A stretch of 31,412 bases of DNA from JAVBSX01 sp964576215 (GTDB taxonomy: Bacteria > Planctomycetota > Planctomycetia > Pirellulales > Thermoguttaceae): NCBI GenBank assembly GCA_964576215.1, contig CAZNVM010000230.1:1-31412 (forward strand). The letters run 5' to 3'. The translations under genes and the position numbers were made by a program. The notes under the pieces were generated by a model. That model had not been told where the DNA came from and ran no database searches. It was given only the letters and a program-made list of their open reading frames with translations. This document shows positions 23,861-31,412 of this stretch, piece by piece (within the stretch, counting starts at the first letter, position 1; every line of letters begins with the position of its first letter).

Positions 23861-25663
23861 TTAGACCATAACATTTCGCTGTCTTCGGAGCGTTTCGTAG
23901 ACGGCCACCTGTTGCCGATCCAGTTCTTCCTCCCGAACTTGAAGCTGTTTTTCCTTTTCAAACAGTGCTTCCTCGCATTGCGTCGCCCAATGATCCAATT
24001 CCTCCCGCTTTTGGAGAAGTTTTTCCTGCCGCAACAATAACTGTTGACGCAATTGCTTCACTTCCTCCCTTTGTTTTTCAACGTCTGCAAGCGCGTCCCG
24101 GTATTGTTCGCCAAGTCTTGCCCGAATGCGGGTAATGGATGCCTTAATCTCTTCCGGTGCGGCGTTGTCCGTCAAGCGAAGCCAAAGCTCTTCCGTCGCA
24201 AGCCGAATTTCCAGCGTTTCACGGTGCATCCGTCCCAGTTCTTCCCGGGATCGCTCCAGCGTGAGTCGCATTTGTTCCATCTTCTTGTTTTGCGACGCCA
24301 GTTCCATTCGCTCCTCTTCGAGCCGCCGGGTTGCCAAGTCGTGCGACTCCTTGAGCCGTTGCCGGTCCGCTTCAATCGTTTTTTGAAGCTGATGCCGTTC
24401 ACGAACGATTCCTTCCCTCATTCGGGTCGATTCCGATTGCGATTGAAGCACTTCCTCTTCGATTTCCCGGAGCCGCTTGAATTTTTCCGCGTCCATCAAG
24501 ACCTGTTTTTCGCGGACTTTCAAGGAATCTTCCTGATGGGTTAAGTGAGATTCCTTCGCTTTCAAACGTGTTTCCCATTCGGACAAAAAATACTGGCGTT
24601 CCTCCAATCGGGCGTCTTGTTCGGCGAACTGGCGGAGTTTCTCCTGCCGTAGTTGTTCGTACTCGGCCCACTGTTTTTCAAACGTTTCGCGTCGTTGCGT
24701 CCATTCGAGTTCCGCTTCCCGGAGAATCGCCTCACGTTGCTTGATATGCTGTTCACGGCGAGCCGCTCGAGCGTCAAATTCTTCACGTCTTGCCAACAAT
24801 TCGGCGTCCGCTTCCCGGAAACGGCGTTGAAGGTTTTCCTCCATTTCTCTGGCCCGGCTCGTCAATTGCCGTTCCCAATCCTCTTGTTTGAGAAGAAACT
24901 CTTTTTGCAATTCCTGCTTTTTCGCTTGAATTTCCTCTTCCCGTTTCTTGAGTCGCGTTTCACATTCCGTCAAAATCTCCTGTTCGCGGGCATCCAATCG
25001 ATTGCGGTCTTCCTGAAAAGCCGCTTGGTAAGCGAGTCGGTTTTCCTCGCATTTTTGAGCGTATCGTTGCTTGTATTCGTCGAGGTATTGCTGGAGTTGC
25101 TTCTCCAAATCCGCCCGATAGAGTTCCAACGAACCGGCCCATTCGTTTTCACGTTGGATCGCCAGTTGAACCATTTCTTTTTCCCTCTGTTCCAGACGTT
25201 TTTCGATCTCCGCTTTTCTGGCCAGAAGTTCGCAACGTTCGTTTTCCTGCGACTCTTTTTGAGTTTGAAGCGATTTTCGTAAGTCCTCAACTTTCGCTTC
25301 ACGCTCGGTCAGAGCTTCCATCTCCTCTTTGAGCATCAATTGGGTATTACGTACAAGTGCTTCAAATTGAGCGATTCGGGCGTTGAGTTGGCTTTCCCGG
25401 AGGTTGACGTCTTCGTACTGCCGCTGGATTTCCTCCTGGTGGTCCAGTGTTTCCGTATGGGAAGGATCAAAACGCACGAGTAAAGATTCGTCTCCCGGCA
25501 AATCCGTAACAACTTTAAAACGATGGGGGTTATTGTCCGTTGTTTTCTGGGGGGGAACGAAAGGTCTGATCGGCGCGAACTCGTCATCGGGAAACGAGGA
25601 AACCGTGCTGATCTTTAACGTCGAAAGACTTTCGTTAAAAGAAAAAGGAGCGTCGTTATTCAT
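23861..25663 (-). CDS. Long coiled-coil protein
   Basis: The protein has 600 aa from the ATG at 25661-25663; the frame stays open to 25729, but the extra 22 codons have no better start. Residues about 1-75 are non-repetitive and proline-containing (DDEFAPIRPFVPPQK). Almost everything after residue 80 is a continuous coiled coil rich in E, Q, R and L, with heptads such as LREIEEEVLQSQSESTRMRE and KLLQKREELDHWATQCEEAL. There is no signal peptide or membrane helix. I cannot name a family; a cytoplasmic filament-like or scaffold protein is possible. Its close coupling to murQ hints at a link with cell-envelope metabolism, but this is inference. Confidence 0.85.
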   Translation of the reverse strand: MNNDAPFSFNESLSTLKISTVSSFPDDEFAPIRPFVPPQKTTDNNPHRFKVVTDLPGDESLLVRFDPSHTETLDHQEEIQRQYEDVNLRESQLNARIAQFEALVRNTQLMLKEEMEALTEREAKVEDLRKSLQTQKESQENERCELLARKAEIEKRLEQREKEMVQLAIQRENEWAGSLELYRADLEKQLQQYLDEYKQRYAQKCEENRLAYQAAFQEDRNRLDAREQEILTECETRLKKREEEIQAKKQELQKEFLLKQEDWERQLTSRAREMEENLQRRFREADAELLARREEFDARAARREQHIKQREAILREAELEWTQRRETFEKQWAEYEQLRQEKLRQFAEQDARLEERQYFLSEWETRLKAKESHLTHQEDSLKVREKQVLMDAEKFKRLREIEEEVLQSQSESTRMREGIVRERHQLQKTIEADRQRLKESHDLATRRLEEERMELASQNKKMEQMRLTLERSREELGRMHRETLEIRLATEELWLRLTDNAAPEEIKASITRIRARLGEQYRDALADVEKQREEVKQLRQQLLLRQEKLLQKREELDHWATQCEEALFEKEKQLQVREEELDRQQVAVYETLRRQRNVMV

Positions 25664-25842
25664 ATTTTCTTGCGCAACTAAGGCCTTGTTCGTCTTTATA
25701 AAAGACTCTGTATTCCTAATAATCGGCAAACTTTACCCATTTTCGTTAATTAAAATTTGTGGAGAGTGTGAAATGGGGAGCGAACTGCCTATTGTGCCCA
25801 CGCCGTTTATTTTTCTCAGACTACCTGTTTTTCCTGCTCGCT

Positions 25843-25898
25843 ACTCTCCACTCTCCATTTATCACTTATCGCTTATCACTTATCACTTATCGCTATTC
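25843..25898. repeat. Heptamer tandem repeat, ACTCTCC/ACTTATC type
   Basis: Eight 7-bp units on the plus strand: ACTCTCC twice, ATTTATC, then ACTTATC and GCTTATC mixed, ending GCTATTC. It lies in the 451-bp gap between the coiled-coil and flagellin genes (25664-26114). Apart from this array and the fragment at 25962, that gap holds nothing I can name. Confidence 0.85.
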
Positions 25899-25961
25899 CA
25901 ATTGTTCCGTCTTTGCGTTTCTTGCGTTGGTAGAGTTGAAACTTTTGGTCTCTTTCTCTGA

Positions 25962-26081
25962 TTTCTTTACGTTCTCCAATTTGACATAGCCGAAAAAGAC
26001 ATCGGGGAAATCGCCTCAAATGGATTTGATGTGAGACCTGAGGATTTGTTCAGATCATTCGGTTTATACGGAACGAACTGA
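25962..26081 (+). pseudogene. Possible C-terminal gene remnant upstream of flagellin
   Basis: An open frame with no start codon begins after a stop at 25959 and ends at TGA 26079-26081. It translates to FDIAEKDIGEIASNGFDVRP followed by EDLFRSFGLYGTN, which has the look of natural protein. Codon use (AGA, TTA, TCA) is more AT-rich than in the neighbours. The 5' side abuts the heptamer array. I do not recognise the protein, and chance is a real alternative. Confidence 0.25.
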
Positions 26082-26114
26082 TTATCAGGTCAAAATAAGT
26101 GAAAGGATGCACAA

Positions 26115-29100
26115 ATGACTGGACTTTACGTTGCCTCCAATGCAACCGCGATCGGTGCCCAGATTCAACTCCAACGGAACATGGGCCAGTTGCAAGAGAT
26201 ACTCACGCGGCTGAGTACCGGCTTGCGGATCAACTCCGGCAAAGACGATCCCGCCGGTTTGATTGCCAGCGAGCTTCTTAAAAGCGATATTACGGCAACC
26301 AAGCAAGCGATTCAGAACACGCAACGGGCCAACAGCGTGATTGCCATTGCCGACTCTTCGCTCGGACAAATCTCCAACTTGCTTAACGACATTCGCGGAC
26401 TGATCAACATGTCCGCCAACACCGGTGCCATGACGCCGGACCAAATTCAGGCGAACCAGCTCCAGGTTGACGCCTCGCTTGATTCCATTGACCGCATTGC
26501 AAAGACGACGAACTACCAAGGGCAGCTTTTGCTCGATGGTTCGTTCGACTTCACGACGCAGGGAGTCAATCGGAGCATGATTTCCAACCTGCAAATCAAC
26601 GCCGCCAACTTCGGGTTGGACCCGGCAGTGGATATTGCAATCAAGGTGCTCGAGGAAGCGGAGCGTGCGCAGCTCGTTTACTCCTATGGAGCGGTTGCGC
26701 AGGAAAGTTACGTCGAAATCGGCGGCGTCTACGGAAAGAACGTCTTTAAATTCGAGGCCGGAGAAGGTGTCGAAAGCATCGCCAAGCGAATCAACGCCAT
26801 GTCCGATGCGACCGGGGTGCGCGCCGTCGTCGGTGCCGAAGCGACCCATGGGCAAATCATGCTCTCCAGTGCCGGAAGTAACAACGACATCAATCTGACG
26901 GCCTTGACCGCCGGGGCCGCCGCCGGGAACTACGCGATCAAGTTCACCGCCGGAAGTTCCAGTGCAACGAACGTCGTCATCACCGAACCGACCTATGGGA
27001 AAACCGGTGTCATTGATTTCCAGCTTCAAATGGAACCTTGGAGTCTGGCAAAGGCCGTCGTCGACGAATCGATGCTCGGTATCTATACAACGGCGTTTTT
27101 CGTGGATGTGATTGACTCCATGAGTATGCCCGCCGGAAAAGAAGAGATTCGCATTTATTCCACGGAAGGAAAACGGGTTTACATGTTGAACCTCATTCCG
27201 GCGGAACCCGGCGGTAGTTATACGAGCGGACCGGTTGCGATTGATCTTGATAAAAACGGAACCCTCAACGTTCAGTACCTTCCGACGGCGACCCTCAAAG
27301 ATATTTCCGACGCGATCAACTCCGCATTTTCCGACTTGTTCGTCAGTCCGGTGCCGAGTCTTTCCGGTAACACAATCGCACAGTCCGGAAAGGTTCAAGG
27401 CGACGACATCAGGACCAGTAACGCCATTACGCTCGTTGCCAACACACCCGGCGAAGCGTTGAACAATACCGACATTGTTTATGTCAATAACGTGCTCAGC
27501 GGAGCGACGTTTGACACCTCGGCAACCAACACGGTTTCCAAAGACCAGAAAGCCTCAACGACGATTTCGCTCGACGGGACGCCCGGCGCAACCTTGACGA
27601 TCAGTGCCAAAGACGCCGGAAGCCAGTACAACGGAATCGAGTTTCGGTTTGCGGAAACCGGCAACCTGCTCGGGACCGGGTTCGTTACGGCAAAACAGGA
27701 AGGAAGCGTCGTTACGATTACCATCGATGCTTTGGACTTTAGTAGTGCCACCGTCAATCTGCTCAACCAGGCCCTTTCAACGGCGGGATTGAGGTACGAA
27801 GTTGCAGGTAACGCCAACGCCATCGACGGGTATATCGTATCCGTCGGTTATGATCCGTTGATTCCGACGACAAGATTGACGCTTGGCACGCACAACACGT
27901 CTGCGGATTTGACGCCTGTTCTTGCAAACGACGTGATCCGCGGCACCGTCGGGTTGTCCGGCGTGGAGGTGCCGACCAACCTTATGCTGGACGCAAACGA
28001 AAAAATTCTCGCCGTTCAAAGCGTCGTCAGTTATTCTCAAAAAGCGCAGCGTGCCACCACGACGATTTACGACGGTGCCAATTACCTGACGTTTACCGCC
28101 GGTACGGTCGGGAACCAGTACGGTGGGATCGACATCAAAATCGAAAACGATACCAGTCCCACCTACGACACTGGAAAAGTCGTTGCCGCCTTCAACGAGA
28201 AGGAAGGGGTTTTGCATATCGTCGGCAACCTGAAGTTGGCAAGTTACTCCGACCTGATCGGTGCCGTTTACGAAGCGACCAAAGGTGCCATAACGGTTTC
28301 CGTCGCCGCCAACCCCGCCGGTGATATTAAAATTGCGACCGGTTGGACCAAACTGGACAAGCTATCGGACTGGATGGCCGCTCAAATACCTCCTACGGAG
28401 AGTTATTCCTTCAAGCTCGGAGAATATAACACAACGGTCAACAGCATTGGAACGCCCGGCTTGGTGAGCGTCGTCGGCGGCAAGGTCGGCACCAATCACG
28501 GATCGATCATCTATAACGCCGTCGAAGGTGTTACAACGGCCCAGGATGTCATCAAAGACATCAACGCCGACATCATCGTCGGAAAACTCGTAACCGCAGA
28601 CCGTTTTGCCGACAGCGACGGGACCGGAGCGATTTTCCTGGCCGGCGATTACGCAGCCGGTATCACCTCGTTCTTCCATTTTGCCGCGATGACCGGCGGG
28701 AACACCGGATTGAACACGGTCGTTACCGCAAACGACCTGATTGAATTTATCAATAGCCACGAAATTCTCCGGGAAATGTTTTTCGCGGAAAACGCAATCG
28801 GGAGCAACGGTTACGGACTTGTAACGCTCTTCCAGGAAGCGGCCTATTACGGCGATGAACTTGACGTCATCCGTGAGCGGGGCCTTCAGTTTCTCGGTCC
28901 CAAGGATTCGCCGAACATCGAATTTCGTGCCGACAAGAAAAACCAGGAACTTTGGATCGAGTTTGTCAACGACCCGGTCGCCAAAGCGGACGCTCACTTG
29001 AAGGCGGTCCATGAGAACGCCGCGATCTCCATCATGGCAACCCAGCCCGGCTCGCAGTACGACGATGTGGCCGTACGGTTTGTCCGGTTGGACGGAACGT

Positions 29101-31166
29101 TCACTTCGGATGACAACTACGCGACTTACGAGGAAGGGCCGACGCCGGCCATTGCGTATTGCGACATCAATGTTACGGACAACGGCACCAACAAGGAAAT
29201 CGGCAATTTCATCCTCACGGCGACCAACAAAGGGGATACGTACAATAATGTCGATATCATGGTGATGCGGAACAGTTCGCAGACCGCACCCGCCGTTGCG
29301 AAGTACGATTCCGATCTGAAACGGCTTGTCATTACGATCAATGACGCCACTGTAACGTTGCAGCAGGTGATGGCCGCCATCGAGGAAGAGGGCACCTTCA
29401 CCGCCGATTTCGATTATTCGTACAACTCCAATCCGTACAGCGATTCCGGCATGTGCGATTTTACGCAGCTTTTGGGGAGCGTGGTCGAAAATGCCCCGGT
29501 GCGCATCGGAAACACCGGAAATACCGGCGGTCACAAGGGGGGGATTCTTACGGTCTACCTCGGCGGAACGGACGACGAAATCACGGCCCAGGCGGCCATT
29601 GACGCCATCAGCAGCTCCGTCCAGACGAGAGCCTTGTTCGTCGCCTCCAACTATCCGGGCAGCGACGGAAAAGGACGGCTCGATATTCGCGGCGACACGT
29701 TGCACATGGTTCCCGGAAAAGACGGCACCGGCGTAACCATGCTGGATTTCAAGATGATTACGTCGATCCCGAAATCGCAGTGTGATGTTGACAATCCGGT
29801 CTTGATGATCGTTCACCTTGCAACGGATGCCGACGGACGTTCCATTACGACGGCCCAGGATTTGATCAATTATTTCGACACGTTAACGGCGGAACAGACC
29901 CGTGGTATCAGTGTGAGCCTGCTTCATCCGCCGGGAATCGCCAACGTCGCCGATTTTGTCTGTCAGGACGAAGGGGGAAGAGGCATCCTGTTGCCGACGG
30001 GGCACTACGACGATTGCGGCAACTGGATCAGCAACCCGATCGTGTTCGAAAGTGCGAACACCTACGAAGAGTACCGCAAACCGAGCGGTCAGGTCGTCGC
30101 GGTCAACGGCGACAGTGCCTCGTATACCCTCACGGCAACGATGGAAGGCCCGGCGTTTGAAGGTGTCACGGTTCGCTACCAGAGTATCATTGAACCGGAC
30201 GACAATCCTTCCGTCGTTTACGATCCGAGGAACAAGCTCATCACGATCAGTATTGCTGAAGGTGTTACGACGGCGGCGCAGGTCAAGGAATTGATCGAAA
30301 CCTCGCCGACGACCAAAGGTCTTTTCCTGGTCTCGCTTGCCGATGGGAGCGGCACCGGACTGGTAACAGTCAACGACGACGCCGTGTCGCTTTCCGGTGG
30401 TGTCGTGAGAGTCGGTATTCCCGGCGGAGCGTTATTGACCGGGGCGTTCGACGAAGACCCGAACAAGCTGACGCTGGAATCCGTTTACGAAGGTTCGCGG
30501 CAATACGTGACCGTTCGCGTCATCAACGGTGACTTCGAAGTGAAAGGGACGGACGGAAAAACCGCCGAAGAAGCGAAAGGCAAAGACATGAACGCCCAGA
30601 TGAATGGTGTCAACATGGTTGCCAACGGTCGTAACCTTTCGATTCACACGGCGTTGCTCGATTTCAGTCTCTCAATGTCCGAATCGGTCAAAGCGGGAGA
30701 CCAGACGAACTTCCAGATTACCGGCGGCGGAGCGACGTTTCAGCTTGGCCCGAACGTAGTAACGAATCAGCAGATTCGAATCGGCATTCCGAGCATCAAT
30801 ACGACGCGGCTCGGCGGTTTGAGTGGATACATGTACGAATTGAAATCCGGCGAGCGGGCGGACCTTTCAACGATTGAAGGCTGCAAAATCGCCGACAAAA
30901 TCGTCCAGGAAGCGATTGGTGTCATCACGGTTCTCCGCGGTCGGCTTGGAACGTTGCAACGGTACACGTTGGAGCCGAACCTGGGAGCGTTGGAGGACAC
31001 GCTGGAGCAGATGGTCAATGCGGAGGCGGACATTTCCAACGCCGATTTTGCGGTGGAAAGTTCACGTTTGACCCGGGCGCAAATTCTCGTCCAGTCCGGC
31101 ACGCAGGTCCTCGGTATCGCCAACCAGTTACCGCAATACGCCGCAAGCCTGATCGGCGGACGATAA
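26115..31166 (+). CDS. fliC: Giant flagellin
   Basis: The protein has 1683 aa, several times the 270-500 of common flagellins. AAAGGA lies 7 nt before the ATG. The N-terminal D0/D1 domain covers about residues 1-165: LQRNMGQLQEILTRLSTGLR, then INSGKDDPAGLIASELLKSD and ANSVIAIADSSLGQISNLLN. The C-terminal D1/D0 part covers about the last 120: LGTLQRYTLEPNLGALEDTL, then AEADISNADFAVESSRLTRA and QVLGIANQLPQYAASLIGG. Both halves of the polymerisation core are intact, so it should assemble into filaments. The central region of roughly 1400 aa is built of recurrent modules, including a flagellin-IN-like motif (VESIAKRINAMSDATGVRAV) and repeats of the form TTAQDVIxxI. No signal peptide is present, as expected for flagellar export. 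Confidence 0.95.
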   Translation: MTGLYVASNATAIGAQIQLQRNMGQLQEILTRLSTGLRINSGKDDPAGLIASELLKSDITATKQAIQNTQRANSVIAIADSSLGQISNLLNDIRGLINMSANTGAMTPDQIQANQLQVDASLDSIDRIAKTTNYQGQLLLDGSFDFTTQGVNRSMISNLQINAANFGLDPAVDIAIKVLEEAERAQLVYSYGAVAQESYVEIGGVYGKNVFKFEAGEGVESIAKRINAMSDATGVRAVVGAEATHGQIMLSSAGSNNDINLTALTAGAAAGNYAIKFTAGSSSATNVVITEPTYGKTGVIDFQLQMEPWSLAKAVVDESMLGIYTTAFFVDVIDSMSMPAGKEEIRIYSTEGKRVYMLNLIPAEPGGSYTSGPVAIDLDKNGTLNVQYLPTATLKDISDAINSAFSDLFVSPVPSLSGNTIAQSGKVQGDDIRTSNAITLVANTPGEALNNTDIVYVNNVLSGATFDTSATNTVSKDQKASTTISLDGTPGATLTISAKDAGSQYNGIEFRFAETGNLLGTGFVTAKQEGSVVTITIDALDFSSATVNLLNQALSTAGLRYEVAGNANAIDGYIVSVGYDPLIPTTRLTLGTHNTSADLTPVLANDVIRGTVGLSGVEVPTNLMLDANEKILAVQSVVSYSQKAQRATTTIYDGANYLTFTAGTVGNQYGGIDIKIENDTSPTYDTGKVVAAFNEKEGVLHIVGNLKLASYSDLIGAVYEATKGAITVSVAANPAGDIKIATGWTKLDKLSDWMAAQIPPTESYSFKLGEYNTTVNSIGTPGLVSVVGGKVGTNHGSIIYNAVEGVTTAQDVIKDINADIIVGKLVTADRFADSDGTGAIFLAGDYAAGITSFFHFAAMTGGNTGLNTVVTANDLIEFINSHEILREMFFAENAIGSNGYGLVTLFQEAAYYGDELDVIRERGLQFLGPKDSPNIEFRADKKNQELWIEFVNDPVAKADAHLKAVHENAAISIMATQPGSQYDDVAVRFVRLDGTFTSDDNYATYEEGPTPAIAYCDINVTDNGTNKEIGNFILTATNKGDTYNNVDIMVMRNSSQTAPAVAKYDSDLKRLVITINDATVTLQQVMAAIEEEGTFTADFDYSYNSNPYSDSGMCDFTQLLGSVVENAPVRIGNTGNTGGHKGGILTVYLGGTDDEITAQAAIDAISSSVQTRALFVASNYPGSDGKGRLDIRGDTLHMVPGKDGTGVTMLDFKMITSIPKSQCDVDNPVLMIVHLATDADGRSITTAQDLINYFDTLTAEQTRGISVSLLHPPGIANVADFVCQDEGGRGILLPTGHYDDCGNWISNPIVFESANTYEEYRKPSGQVVAVNGDSASYTLTATMEGPAFEGVTVRYQSIIEPDDNPSVVYDPRNKLITISIAEGVTTAAQVKELIETSPTTKGLFLVSLADGSGTGLVTVNDDAVSLSGGVVRVGIPGGALLTGAFDEDPNKLTLESVYEGSRQYVTVRVINGDFEVKGTDGKTAEEAKGKDMNAQMNGVNMVANGRNLSIHTALLDFSLSMSESVKAGDQTNFQITGGGATFQLGPNVVTNQQIRIGIPSINTTRLGGLSGYMYELKSGERADLSTIEGCKIADKIVQEAIGVITVLRGRLGTLQRYTLEPNLGALEDTLEQMVNAEADISNADFAVESSRLTRAQILVQSGTQVLGIANQLPQYAASLIGGR

Positions 31167-31172
31167 AACGAA

Positions 31173-31199
31173 CAGAAACGCAATCGCAGGATTGCGCAA
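31173..31199. repeat. Palindromic repeat element, copy 3 (half unit), after flagellin
   Basis: CAGAAACGCAATCGCAGGATTGCGCAA lies 6 bp beyond the flagellin stop. It contains a perfect CGCAATC-GCAG-GATTGCG hairpin. Its first 23 nt differ at three positions from the arm of copy 1 read in the sense of its upstream gene. The second arm is missing. The rest of the gap up to 31374 is AT-rich and shows no further feature. Confidence 0.7.
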
Positions 31200-31374
31200 C
31201 AAAAAACGACACGAGTAAACCTTCACATAGGGTGTAGCCGTGATTTTAGGTAGGAAATTGTGTCGAAAACTGAGTAATTTGACTGTCTATTGCTATTTTC
31301 GATTTCCAAGTATTTTGTTATAAAGGAGTTGCGTGATTTATATTATTTTTTTCACAAATTAAGGAATTCGTGTC

Positions 31375-31412
31375 ATGGAACGACGATTTTGCTCCAGGAT
31401 GACCGAGAAACA
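31375..31412 (+). CDS. Possible start of a truncated downstream gene
   Basis: ATG at 31375 with AAGGA 9-10 nt upstream opens a frame (MERRFCSRMTEK) that runs off the window. Only 12 codons are visible, so no function can be given. The downstream position fits a second gene of the flagellar locus. Confidence 0.35.
   Translation, partial: MERRFCSRMTEK

Noticed and set aside
25982..26000. Possible sigma-28 flagellin promoter around TAGCCGAAAAA
   Set aside because: The -10 is only partly similar to GCCGATAA and no TAAA lies at the required distance upstream. No sigma-54 box was found either.
26085..29816. Long minus-strand ORFs (437 and 484 codons) opposite the flagellin gene
   Set aside because: They are shadows of the flagellin frame: Val/Asp/Gly/Arg-rich, without recognisable domains or a ribosome-binding site, while the plus strand encodes a clear flagellin.

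Overview
The window looks like a chromosomal segment of a planctomycete. The evidence is a run of lineage-typical genes: an ECF sigma factor of the TTHWS type paired with a Pkn-like Ser/Thr kinase, a secreted protein with an LEPLEER-type N-terminal signal (LEPR-XLL-like), very large secreted multi-domain proteins, a secreted Gfo/Idh/MocA-like oxidoreductase, and many starts without a clear Shine-Dalgarno. Placement below phylum is not possible from the sequence alone. No integrase, transposase or CRISPR array was seen, so this is mostly housekeeping DNA with some accessory pieces.

Layout, left to right. (1) 1-1143: a fibronectin-III-like ORF with a 27-bp repeat that continues in another frame, then a tRNA-Leu(CAA) with its terminator. 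(2) 1144-5500: a cyclic-2,3-diphosphoglycerate-synthetase-like GTPase (+), then accD, a HigBA-like toxin-antitoxin pair and pfkA (all -). (3) 5540-10610 (-): a probable operon of zinc-ribbon Ser/Thr kinase, ECF sigma factor and a 1049-aa secreted protein with carboxypeptidase-regulatory-like repeats ending in a TlpA-like thioredoxin domain. (4) 10776-13190 (+): mnmA and an exported DUF4432 (aldose-epimerase-like) protein. (5) 13238-18472 (-): cheW, then in transcription order an FNT channel, pyrB, an HtrA-like protein lacking all three catalytic residues, and a CutA / oxidoreductase / ExbD-like fusion. (6) 18592-25663 (-): a coiled-coil protein, murQ and coaX in close succession, then a giant secreted cyclophilin with Ig/cadherin-like repeats. 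(7) 26115-31166 (+): a 1683-aa flagellin.

Two patterns cut across the genes. First, a small palindromic element (core CGCAATC-N4-GATTGCG) lies just downstream of the stop codon of three genes (the antitoxin, pfkA and flagellin), in the same orientation relative to the gene each time. Second, tandem repeats with a strict 7-bp period but differing sequence fill at least five intergenic regions, and one such array forms the 5' end of the coaX reading frame.

The most unusual proteins are the CutA / Gfo-Idh-MocA / ExbD-like fusion, which carries an internal ribosome-binding site and signal peptide at the domain junction, the catalytically dead HtrA homologue encoded just before it, and the giant modular flagellin. 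I found no complete, clearly new defence or mobile system.
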